In this document: one piece after another, positions 56,224-64,000 of the stretch | How positions within the stretch are numbered: the first letter of the stretch is position 1 | Layout of the letters: each line of letters begins with the position of its first letter | NCBI GenBank assembly: GCA_029433415.1 | Contig: JAQTIA010000003.1 | Location: 1,349,628 to 1,413,627, forward strand | DNA from: Acetobacteraceae bacterium ESL0709 | GTDB taxonomy: Bacteria; Pseudomonadota; Alphaproteobacteria; Acetobacterales; Acetobacteraceae | Direction: 5' to 3' | Length of the DNA: 64,000 nucleotides | Notes under the pieces: generated by a model | Told to the model about the DNA's origin: nothing | What the model saw: only the letters and a program-made list of their open reading frames with translations | The model's database searches: none | Position numbers and translations under genes: made by a program

Positions 56224-58120
56224 TCGTTACCCCCCCATAAAAAGAGCGGCGCGGTTGCCAGTACCCAGAGGGATTCTCGTAATGGTTATCAGCCAGATTA
56301 TCAGCACGCATAAAAATAGTCGTGAAGCTGGCAAGTTTATATTGGGCTGCCAGATCAAAAGTAACGTAACCAGATGCCCGCATTTTTGCAAAATTGTAGC
56401 GATCCGTGTCATGCCATGCACTGACATAAAGCACGGATGGAACAATACTTAACCTTTTCAAAGGGGTCCATATGAAAGAGGATGTCACTTTATGTCTTGG
56501 ACGACGAAGCAGTGGTTCCTTCTCATCCAGATCACGCGTCACTGTATAAGTGTAAGAACTCTGCCAACGCACATCAGAGCAAAGAACCGCTGTTACATAA
56601 GCCTCCAGACCGTGCGTTCTGGCCCTTGCAACATTAAGATAGCTGTATCCTTTAACGGATGAAACATAAGCATAATTAATGAGATTATGGACATGATTCT
56701 CGTAGTAGGCCGCTCCAAAAACCAGATGCTCTTTCAGAAGATGTTCCTCAAATCCGCTATCAAAACCAATAAGCTTTTCGGCCTTCAAGTGGGGATTGGA
56801 AAAACTGTTAAAATCTGGATAGCTCACAAAAAGCTGATTTAATGACGGACCATGAAACCCTGCTCCGCCACTGCCCTTGAGCGTCAAACCTGTATGAGGA
56901 ATTCTAATAGCCGGAGCAACACGCCACGTCACATAGTGGCCGTAGCGGGAATTACTATCATAGCGGATATTGGCAGCACCATAGATTACATCATCCCAAT
57001 GCCCGTCTAACTGGCCATAACCAGCATGTGTTGTCGTCTGGTGAGAAGAGGGGCGGATAAGACGCTCTTTAATATAATCATAGCCTGCGAGAAGAGTCAC
57101 ATTCCGTATTATCTGAGTCAGACCATGCCAGTCCGCCTTCAGCCTGTCCCCGCGGTTAAAAGCGATCTCATTTTCTCCGGCTGTCTCGTCACGCCGACGG
57201 TATGTGACATAGCCAAGCCCGACACGTTGCTCGAAAACACCGTCAAAGGACTTAAGGCGCGCTTCCCCGCGTACAATGGCCTGATTCAGGTCGCTTTCAT
57301 TCCGTAGATTGCTGGGAACAGAAATATAATCGGGAGGAGGAGCCTGATCCGCCTCAAACTCATAATCCGCCTGAGTCAGATGCCCTGTCAGCTTAAAGTC
57401 CAGATTTGACGTAGCCTCATAATCGAACCGCATGGTCGCTGTCCTGTTATCATTACGATTTGCAGCAATTTCCCCCATGTTTTGCAGCCGATAATGAGCA
57501 GGAACCGCCTGATAAACGCCAACATGATTATGAGATAAAGCAACATAATAATGAAATCTGCGAAACCCTCCCGAGAAGGCGGCCATCTGGTTGGCTGTTG
57601 CGTAAGCGCCACCTTCTGCGCGCCCTTCGACCTTAAAATCTTCTCCACCCTTCCGGGTCGTCATATCAATCACTCCGGCCATGGCATCAGCACCATAGAG
57701 GCCGCTTTGAGGGCCCCTGAGAACTTCTATTCTCGCCAGCCCATCACTTAAAAACTGGGCAGGATCAAAAGCCCCTGCCGGCGTAGACGGATCGTTGATA
57801 TCCATCCCATCCAGGCGCAATTTGACCTCATTAGCATTCAAACCACGCATGAAAATAGACCCTGTCCCTCCGGGACCACCGGTTCTCACCATATTCAGAC
57901 CGGGAGCATAGGCAAGAACAGTAGAAAGATCCCGCCTCTGGGTCAGCTCCATATCTCTCGCCGTTATGACCATAACCTGGGAGCCAGTCTGATTGATGGA
58001 ACGGGGAACCTGATCAGCCGTAACGGTTATTTCTTCGGGAAAGTCCGAAGCTGCAAGAGCATAAATATCAGACAGGAGCCCCACCACCAGAACAGACTGG
58101 AGAACGCTTTTGCATTTCAT
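56213..58120 (-). CDS. TonB-dependent outer-membrane receptor, BtuB-like
   Basis: Outer-membrane gate for a large chelate. Signal peptide, then TonB box EEITVTA, plug motifs (MRGLNANEVKLRLDGMDINDPST, then RIEVLRGPQSGLYGADAMAGVI), and a beta-barrel ending GGVTIGL. The ATG at 58120 has AAGGG upstream. The best match in kind is BtuB-type cobalamin receptors. It is the first gene of receptor-binding protein-permease-ATPase, with overlaps between all neighbours. No cobalamin riboswitch is seen upstream. Confidence 0.88.
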   Translation of the reverse strand: MKCKSVLQSVLVVGLLSDIYALAASDFPEEITVTADQVPRSINQTGSQVMVITARDMELTQRRDLSTVLAYAPGLNMVRTGGPGGTGSIFMRGLNANEVKLRLDGMDINDPSTPAGAFDPAQFLSDGLARIEVLRGPQSGLYGADAMAGVIDMTTRKGGEDFKVEGRAEGGAYATANQMAAFSGGFRRFHYYVALSHNHVGVYQAVPAHYRLQNMGEIAANRNDNRTATMRFDYEATSNLDFKLTGHLTQADYEFEADQAPPPDYISVPSNLRNESDLNQAIVRGEARLKSFDGVFEQRVGLGYVTYRRRDETAGENEIAFNRGDRLKADWHGLTQIIRNVTLLAGYDYIKERLIRPSSHQTTTHAGYGQLDGHWDDVIYGAANIRYDSNSRYGHYVTWRVAPAIRIPHTGLTLKGSGGAGFHGPSLNQLFVSYPDFNSFSNPHLKAEKLIGFDSGFEEHLLKEHLVFGAAYYENHVHNLINYAYVSSVKGYSYLNVARARTHGLEAYVTAVLCSDVRWQSSYTYTVTRDLDEKEPLLRRPRHKVTSSFIWTPLKRLSIVPSVLYVSAWHDTDRYNFAKMRASGYVTFDLAAQYKLASFTTIFMRADNLADNHYENPSGYWQPRRSFYGGVTIGL

Positions 58121-58980
58121 GCACAGCCCTTGCTTCACGAACATAGAATAAGGGCAAACATGATAAATCAAATTTTTCAAAAAAGATCAACGTAATGCCG
58201 CAATATATCATAATTATTTGTAATCAGATCTAGTTGTTAAGGGGTAGGAAAAAATAAACAGAGAGATAAATTGCAGACATAAAGCTATGAACACGACACT
58301 CATAACGTGTTGCCATATAATATCAAGGTCTAAGTTATCAATGTAATGATGAACCTAGAAGAAATTATACGGACCTCAGCTTCCAGTTTCTTTTTGAAAA
58401 GACACTGACTTCCATACCCTGCAAAACAGGCTTTCCCTGAAGGACATATGTTGTAAGCATGATACGCTACAAACTCGCGCATCTCACTGGAAAATGCCTT
58501 TAAAAGGACTCCACAACCTCTGAAATCACTGTCCTGTCTTACTGCATGATGGAAGAAAGCAAGCCCCTACAATAAACTATATGCCTCAAGGCAACACAAA
58601 CCTAGAACGATATTCGCGATAATTAATATTAACATAAAATATTTATTGTCTTTACAGAAGGAAAAACAAAAAAATTATTATAATTTACAATATAAACAAA
58701 ATAATTTCACGATAAAAACCATAATATAAATAAAAAAATACATGATAATCATCACATAATATGTCATTAATCAATATTATCCTGAACATAAATTATTCTA
58801 TAACATTAGTTATTTAAATAAATGACACACATTATGTTCTTAATATAATAACACTATCCGATATTTTCAATTCATATTATTGAAATTTCGTCGTATTATA
58901 CCCGACTGCAACGCGCCTTAGCATGCCCAAACTCACCAACCCTCTTCTGCCGTTGCACTCTAAAAGGACCTCATCTTTTC
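58121..58980. other. AT-rich intergenic region without a supported gene
   Basis: About 860 bases. 58600-58900 is extremely AT-rich with many A/T tracts, the most AT-rich stretch of the window. 58330-58566 is less so and, on the minus strand, stays open for about 78 codons (ATG at 58482, stop at 58330, 50 codons), but no known protein is recognisable; it could be a gene remnant. Promoters for the divergent receptor and GT4 genes must lie here. Neither a cobalamin riboswitch nor a Fur box could be identified. Confidence 0.6.
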
Positions 58981-60132
58981 ATGTCAAAGAAAACTATATG
59001 GTTAGATGGCCGCAATATTAACCGAACAGGCGGGACTGGTGTGTATCATTATGCACTGGATCTCTTCAAAACGCTTAAACTCATCGGCTATTCACCAGCA
59101 TGGCTTTTGGAGAGTCCTTGCCCGACACCTGTGCATTCTGCCCCTTTACGTCTTTTACAAGCCATTGCCGCTCGGCCACCTCAGATTAGACAGGCCTTCA
59201 AATCAACATGGGGAGATGCTTATCTTGCAAAAGATCTCTACCGGATTGCTCACATTCATTATCAATATCATCATCGTCTGTTGAAATTGTATCCCTTACA
59301 TCCTCCGACTATCATGCACTGGACCTATCCTTTGCCGATTATTATGGATGGATGCCAAAATATCGTAACAGTACATGACCTTATTCCACTTACACATTCC
59401 CATCTAACAGGAATCCCTTTTTCGCGTCATAAGCGCCTCATTACTGATCTCATACGGCATAACGTACATTTCGTTACAGTTTCTGAAACTGTGCGCCAGC
59501 AAATGTTAAAAATTTTTCCTTTGGATTCTGACCGAGTAACTACTCTTTATCAGTCCGTCGAATTTGATCCCCAAACCCGTGAAGCGATGGCTCAAGCTCC
59601 CCAGATCGCGCCAGAAAATTCCTTTATTTTTTATGGACGTATAGAGCGCCGTAAAAATATTGAAACACTTTTGGAAGCGCACGCTTTAAGTCAGACAAAA
59701 ACCCCGCTTATCATTATTGGCCCTCCTGGAGACGATCAGCCTGATTGCAGACCCCGCGGACCGACCAGTCACATTATACGCCTCCCCTGGAGCGAGCGTC
59801 TTTCACTTTTGCGCACGCTGAGCGAAGCAAAAGCTCTCCTTTTTCCCAGCCTTGCTGAAGGATTCGGCCTCCCTATTATTGAGGCTATGTCCCTAGGCGT
59901 GCCAGTTTTAACAAGCCAAGAAGGCGTTACAAAGGAAATAGCTGGAGATGCCGCCTTTTTATGCGACCCTAACGATTTATCATCATTAACCGCGGCTATT
60001 ATACAGCTAGATAAATTATCGCCTCAAGCTCGCACGAATCGAATTCTGGCAGGAGAAAAACGAGCCATAGAATTCAATACGGAAAACTACTCTCAACGGC
60101 TCAGGAAATTCTATGACTGCTTTTATTTATAA
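58981..60132 (+). CDS. Glycosyltransferase family 4 protein (mannosyltransferase-like)
   Basis: GT-B retaining glycosyltransferase. The acceptor-domain start has RNINRTGGTGVYHYALDL, and the donor domain has FYGRIERRKNIETLLEAHAL and the EX7E motif in LAEGFGLPIIEAMSLG. 383 residues. With the convergent manC gene next door, GDP-mannose is a plausible donor, but this is inference. AAAAGGA lies thirteen bases before the ATG, longer than usual. It belongs to the polysaccharide locus at the window's right edge. Confidence 0.87.
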   Translation: MSKKTIWLDGRNINRTGGTGVYHYALDLFKTLKLIGYSPAWLLESPCPTPVHSAPLRLLQAIAARPPQIRQAFKSTWGDAYLAKDLYRIAHIHYQYHHRLLKLYPLHPPTIMHWTYPLPIIMDGCQNIVTVHDLIPLTHSHLTGIPFSRHKRLITDLIRHNVHFVTVSETVRQQMLKIFPLDSDRVTTLYQSVEFDPQTREAMAQAPQIAPENSFIFYGRIERRKNIETLLEAHALSQTKTPLIIIGPPGDDQPDCRPRGPTSHIIRLPWSERLSLLRTLSEAKALLFPSLAEGFGLPIIEAMSLGVPVLTSQEGVTKEIAGDAAFLCDPNDLSSLTAAIIQLDKLSPQARTNRILAGEKRAIEFNTENYSQRLRKFYDCFYL

Positions 60133-60141
60133 AGACACCCA

Positions 60142-60180
60142 AGGAAAGACCCTGCCTTACGAAACTAACAAAGCAGGGTC
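60142..60180 (-). terminator. Terminator after manC
   Basis: On the minus strand, GACCCTGC ... GCAGGGTC (eight perfect pairs, 17-base loop) is followed by TTTCCTT, ten bases beyond the manC stop. On the plus strand no T-run follows. Confidence 0.65.
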
Positions 60181-60189
60181 CCAACAATA

Positions 60190-61602
60190 TCAACGTTGAT
60201 AGATGTCTTCTAAGCGGACAATATCGTCTTCACCCAGATATGGACCAGACTGAACCTCAACTAAGGTAACGGGAATTTTCCCTGGATTTTCCAGACGATG
60301 TACGCATCCTAATGGCAAATAAACGCTTTCATTCTCACGAACAACGATTTGTTCATCATCACGTGTAACGAGAGCTGTTCCTGCGACAACGACCCAATGC
60401 TCCGCACGATGAAAATGTTTTTGAAGTGATAGTTTCTCCCCCGGGCTGACATGAATACGTTTAACCTGGAAACGCTCGCCTTGAATCAGACTCTCATAGA
60501 ATCCCCACGGACGGTAAACTTGGACGTGATTTTCTGCTTCTCCATGTTTACTCGCTTTCAATCGGGCAACCATATTTTTGACGTCTTGAGCATGATCACG
60601 ATGCGAAACCATCACCGCATCTTTTGTAACAACTACAATCAGATCTTCAACTCCAGTAACAGTGGCCACTATACCATCAGAATAAACGTAGCAATTACGG
60701 GCCTCATCTAGAAAAACATTGCCCTTAGTCGCATTTCCATAATCGTCTTTAGAAGTAAGCTCCCAGACCGCATCCCAGCTCCCGACGTCCATCCACTTAA
60801 AACTGGCAGGGACAACGGCAGCCCGATCGGTTTTTTCCGCTATGGCATAATCTACAGAAATAGATGGAGACTGACCAAAATAGGTCTCATTTAATTGTAC
60901 AAAACCGCAATCCGTTCCTGAAACATCGAAGGCTTTTTTTATATTGTCATAAATTTTTGGTGCTAAGCGCTCAAGCTCTTCTAGGAAGACCCTTGCACGC
61001 ACAATAAACATACCAGAATTCCATAGATAACGCCCCTCTTCCATGAATCTCTCGGCCTGCTCTTTTCCAGGTTTCTCAAGAAAATGGGCAATCTGGAAAG
61101 CCTTTTCCACACCCGGTAAAGGATTACCCTGCTCTATATAACCATAACCCGTTTCAGCCCGCGTTGGTTGCATACCAAATGTTACAATATAATCCTTTTC
61201 AGCGGCCGTACAAGCCCGCTCCAGCGCAACCTGCAACAAATCAAGACCTTCAATAGCTGCATCAGCTGGCATAAACCATAAAATAGCCTCTTCGTCTTTC
61301 TTAGCTTGCCAGAAAGCAGCTGCAGCCATGGCAGCAGTCGAATTACGTGCAACAGGCTCTAAGATAATAGTAGATTCTTCGATACCTATTTCTCTTAATT
61401 GCTCAGCCATAATAAAACGATGATCACGATTTCCTACAACAATCGGATCGTCCTTTAAGCCCAATGCGCGTGCCCGTAATATCGTTTCCTGAAATGGTGT
61501 CTCCTCTTTCAGCAAACGACAAAATTGTTTGGGATAACTTTTGCGTGAAACGGGCCAAAGCCTGGTCCCAGAACCGCCAGACAAAATAACAGGAATAACC
61601 AT
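60190..61602 (-). CDS. manC: Mannose-1-phosphate guanylyltransferase/mannose-6-phosphate isomerase
   Basis: Makes GDP-mannose, the donor for exopolysaccharides such as acetan-like polymers. The nucleotidyltransferase domain starts with the pyrophosphorylase signature ILSGGSGTRLWPVSRKSYPKQF-type sequence (GGSGTRLWP), and contains EKPGKEQAERF and a FKWMDVGSWD block. The C-terminal cupin isomerase domain has RPWGFYESL and KLSLQKHFHRAEHW with the metal-binding His/Gln/Glu. 470 residues. The ATG at 61602 has GAGAGG upstream; the longer frame to 61674 lacks support. Confidence 0.95.
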   Translation of the reverse strand: MVIPVILSGGSGTRLWPVSRKSYPKQFCRLLKEETPFQETILRARALGLKDDPIVVGNRDHRFIMAEQLREIGIEESTIILEPVARNSTAAMAAAAFWQAKKDEEAILWFMPADAAIEGLDLLQVALERACTAAEKDYIVTFGMQPTRAETGYGYIEQGNPLPGVEKAFQIAHFLEKPGKEQAERFMEEGRYLWNSGMFIVRARVFLEELERLAPKIYDNIKKAFDVSGTDCGFVQLNETYFGQSPSISVDYAIAEKTDRAAVVPASFKWMDVGSWDAVWELTSKDDYGNATKGNVFLDEARNCYVYSDGIVATVTGVEDLIVVVTKDAVMVSHRDHAQDVKNMVARLKASKHGEAENHVQVYRPWGFYESLIQGERFQVKRIHVSPGEKLSLQKHFHRAEHWVVVAGTALVTRDDEQIVVRENESVYLPLGCVHRLENPGKIPVTLVEVQSGPYLGEDDIVRLEDIYQR

Positions 61603-61970
61603 TTCTAACCTCTCTATGATGCTATCGTTAAACAAAATACCGGCATTTATATACCGCTCTTCAAAACATACCACTGTTAAGAAATCGAAAGATTTCCATC
61701 TTGATACAGTCGTTTTACGTTATGCCACCTTTTTATAAAATTCATATCCAGAAGCTGCGGAACAAGCGTATGTCTTCCGCTCAACGAGCCTAATGTTCTC
61801 TCCTGCTGCCTGTCATCGTTTCCAGCCAATCATTTAACCCCGCCGACTATTAAAAATCCGCGTAGTTCGAGGTCGACTGCCATGCCCAAGCAGCAAAAGA
61901 TTACCAATATCCCTTATCCATCAGGACACCCGAAATAATAATCTACTGGGTGTGTTTTTATTAATGGCAC
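61603..61970. other. Intergenic region between polysaccharide genes
   Basis: About 370 bases upstream of manC and downstream of the leftward TPR-GT4 gene. A six-base hairpin ACACCC...GGGTGT followed by GTTTTTATT (61926-61960) looks like a terminator on the plus strand, where no gene needs one; it is weak. No open frame of note. The manC promoter is expected here. Confidence 0.5.
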
Positions 61971-64000
61971 CTAGATAAGTTCTATCGGTAGCGTCGTCGT
62001 AAAAGATATACTTTCAGGAGAAACACCTTTAGGTATAATCGACTCATAGGTCTTCAGAAGACGGTTTGCATCCTTTGAACGACAGTAAGCGATACCACTC
62101 CATCCAATAAACTCATCATTCGATGGGAACTTCCCTCTAGCAAGGATTTTGATAGTTACCTTTCCATGTGGACCAACTCGCCCGACCAAATGCAGAACGT
62201 TAGGATGCTGCGATAATCTGAAAGCGTAACTCTCAGCTCCTGCGTTAATTATGGTAATTGGATCACTATCTCTGTTGGCCTCTCTATGGAATCGGATAAA
62301 AATCTCAATTATGTCATTTTCGTGACATTCAGAAGAAAACTCTATAGTCGCCCTGCGTCTGCGCATCCATACCCCCCAATGATTTGCAGGATGCCAACCT
62401 TCAGAGCGGGCCATTCGGAACGTAATAATCTTCTCATTCTGTCTCGACATAGAAAGAATATCATGTAACCCGCCTAGAATAAACTCACCTTCAGGTAAGA
62501 GACAAAAAGGACGCGGAATCCCACTTTGAATGTTCTGCGCAAATAAAAAAACGGCCTGATAAAATTCGTTACAAAACTGTTTCCAGGTTTTAGGCCGGAA
62601 GTCCCTTCTTATGCGTTCCTGCCATTGCATAAGGTCATTACGATTTGCAATAATGTCCCGGATTACAGGATAGCTCTCTTGCCAATCGAAAGGATTAATA
62701 TAACGTACAAAATCTCCGCCAACCTCAGGCATAGACGTCGTATTTGATGCGATACAGGGCTTTCCATAAACTAGACTCTCGCCTATTGGCAAGCCAAAGC
62801 CTTCGGCAAAACTGGGATAAACAGAAAACAGACTATGTTTATATAAGTACTCCATTTCTGTATCTGAAATACCATTAAAAATGAAAAGCCAATCACCTAA
62901 ATAACCTTTTTCAAACAAATAGCTCTTCAGATTTTCAATCTCCCAGCCCCATTTACCGACAAAAACCAAATTAGGTGTTTTTTCCCCAAACTCCTCGCGC
63001 AATTTCTCCCAACATTTAATGAGTAATGTATGATTTTTCCGTATTTCAATCGTAGAAACACATATCACATATTCTGTCTGCGCTACGCTAAGAATATCAA
63101 GGTTTTTAGGCAATGTTCCTTCGATGTGCCCTCGTAATTCCGTCGGTAGAACCACAGCCTGCACAGGAAGAGTATAATTTTTATATTGAGCGATATAAGT
63201 TCTGACATCTTCAGCGACGTATTCAGAATTAGCTAGAACAAAATCAGCTAAATCAAGAATATCAGAAAGCTGTATAACAAACTGATCATGTGCTGCTTTT
63301 TCTACGTATTCAGGCATTCTAACTTGTATCAAGTCGTGTATAAACAAGCCCAGAAGCATACCTGTTTTACGCAGCTCTATTATAGCATCATAATTTGGGT
63401 ATATCCAGAACGCTCCAGCAATAACCAGAACATCTCCTTTTTTAGGAGTTACTTCGAACCTATTGTTAAGTATATTGTTAATATGTCCATCAATTGCGCC
63501 TCTGTCGACGTTTAACTTGTCAAATTCAGAAATAATTTTTAGAAATATATCCATACTAACGGTTAAAATTTTACGCTCGTTATAGTCTGGGATAACAGGG
63601 ATTATCTTATAGCCTTTCAGTTCTGTCTGTTTTATATATATAACAAGGTTAGCTATAACACGTTGGATTCCGCTAAGACTGACATTGCACTTGGCATATT
63701 GTATAAAATCGCTGACATCAAGCCATATAATGTTTGTAGATATTTTGTCCTTCCCTTTAACTAAAGGAAATATATCCACCGGCCCACCAAAATGATCGAG
63801 CTCATTAGCGGCATCTTTATTCGAAGGATCATATTTAAACGCTAATTGATACGCAACAAAAGCATCATCCAAACGACGCATTTTCTTGTACAAATGGCCA
63901 TATTGAAGTTGAAGATCTGAGTCAGCAGAATCTATACGGGCAGCCTGATCATAAACCTCAAGCGCCTTTGAAAGACTGTTTGCTTCTTTTAAACAATTCT
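61971..64000 (-). CDS. TPR-containing GT4 glycosyltransferase, N-terminus beyond the window
   Basis: The frame is open to the window edge with no start. Its first visible residues form TPR-like repeats (ALEVYDQAARIDSADSDLQ, then DDAFVAYQLAFKYDPSN). A GT4 domain follows, with VSTIEIRKNHTLLIKCWEKL, a GKWGWEIENL donor loop and the EX7E motif in FAEGFGLPIGESLVYG. The last 180 or so residues form an extra domain of unknown type. TPRs may bind partners of a polysaccharide complex. It is AT-rich compared with the housekeeping genes. Donor and product unknown. Confidence 0.82.
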   Translation of the reverse strand, partial: NCLKEANSLSKALEVYDQAARIDSADSDLQLQYGHLYKKMRRLDDAFVAYQLAFKYDPSNKDAANELDHFGGPVDIFPLVKGKDKISTNIIWLDVSDFIQYAKCNVSLSGIQRVIANLVIYIKQTELKGYKIIPVIPDYNERKILTVSMDIFLKIISEFDKLNVDRGAIDGHINNILNNRFEVTPKKGDVLVIAGAFWIYPNYDAIIELRKTGMLLGLFIHDLIQVRMPEYVEKAAHDQFVIQLSDILDLADFVLANSEYVAEDVRTYIAQYKNYTLPVQAVVLPTELRGHIEGTLPKNLDILSVAQTEYVICVSTIEIRKNHTLLIKCWEKLREEFGEKTPNLVFVGKWGWEIENLKSYLFEKGYLGDWLFIFNGISDTEMEYLYKHSLFSVYPSFAEGFGLPIGESLVYGKPCIASNTTSMPEVGGDFVRYINPFDWQESYPVIRDIIANRNDLMQWQERIRRDFRPKTWKQFCNEFYQAVFLFAQNIQSGIPRPFCLLPEGEFILGGLHDILSMSRQNEKIITFRMARSEGWHPANHWGVWMRRRRATIEFSSECHENDIIEIFIRFHREANRDSDPITIINAGAESYAFRLSQHPNVLHLVGRVGPHGKVTIKILARGKFPSNDEFIGWSGIAYCRSKDANRLLKTYESIIPKGVSPESISFTTTLPIELI

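Noticed and set aside
58330..58566. A gene on the minus strand in the AT-rich gap
   Set aside because: Only about 50 codons from the first ATG, no ribosome site and no recognisable protein; kept as a possible remnant only.
58121..58980. Possible cobalamin riboswitch upstream of the BtuB-like receptor
   Set aside because: The conserved core sequences (including GCCACTG) are not present on the minus strand.
61926..61960. Hairpin with T-run as a terminator
   Set aside because: Orientation fits the plus strand only, where there is no gene to terminate; the six-base stem is weak.
1..64000. CRISPR arrays, insertion sequences, phage genes or toxin-antitoxin modules
   Set aside because: No regular repeats, transposase or integrase motifs or recognisable toxin-antitoxin pairs were found by reading.

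Overview
The window looks like chromosomal DNA of an acetic acid bacterium (Acetobacteraceae, Alphaproteobacteria) with roughly half G+C. The main clues are a complete pqqABCDE cluster for the PQQ cofactor of periplasmic dehydrogenases, a hopanoid transporter (HpnN), a GMC-family oxidoreductase, an FNR-type oxygen sensor next to an OmpW porin, and the infA-maf-RNase E/G-yacG and mlaE-mlaF-radA gene orders common in Alphaproteobacteria. I cannot fix the genus. No phage, insertion sequence or CRISPR array was recognised. Layout, part 1 (1-25 kb): a partial APS reductase gene; a secreted low-complexity protein; mlaE-mlaF-radA; a YigZ-family protein; hpnN; mntH; a leftward group of RidA, DUF3297 and a type II sulfide:quinone oxidoreductase; a ClC channel with CBS domains; a beta-propeller-like sugar-binding protein convergent with a GT4 glycosyltransferase; an alpha/beta hydrolase; a GMC oxidoreductase plus an atypical AroE-like dehydrogenase, divergent from an AraC regulator; a CopA copper ATPase; hisG-hisD; gmk. 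Part 2 (25-44 kb): pqqABCDE with two hairpins after pqqA; a DUF4422-GT8 fusion; an FMN-riboswitch-controlled riboflavin operon (ribD-ribE-ribBA-ribH); a small coiled-coil exported protein; fnr and ompW separated by a perfect FNR box; a three-gene heavy-metal RND efflux operon; a histidine phosphatase; prs. Part 3 (44-64 kb): a lipoprotein and a lone TonB; an AlkA-like glycosylase; infA-maf-RNase E/G-yacG; tRNA-Phe; an aldo/keto reductase; a GH32 fructan hydrolase without a visible signal peptide; an SBF-like transporter; a four-gene TonB-receptor/ABC import operon probably for a corrinoid or iron chelate; then an 860-base AT-rich gap leading into an exopolysaccharide-type locus (GT4, mannose-1-P guanylyltransferase, and a large TPR-GT4 protein that runs off the window). 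How it fits together: PQQ and flavin synthesis feed membrane dehydrogenases; copper, manganese, heavy-metal and TonB/ABC systems manage metals; FNR probably adjusts the outer membrane to oxygen; and several glycosyltransferase genes build surface polysaccharide. The least explained parts are the GMC/AroE-like/AraC module, the RidA-DUF3297-SQR group, the GINT1-like/GT4 pair and the AT-rich polysaccharide border. I did not find a clearly new defence or mobile system.
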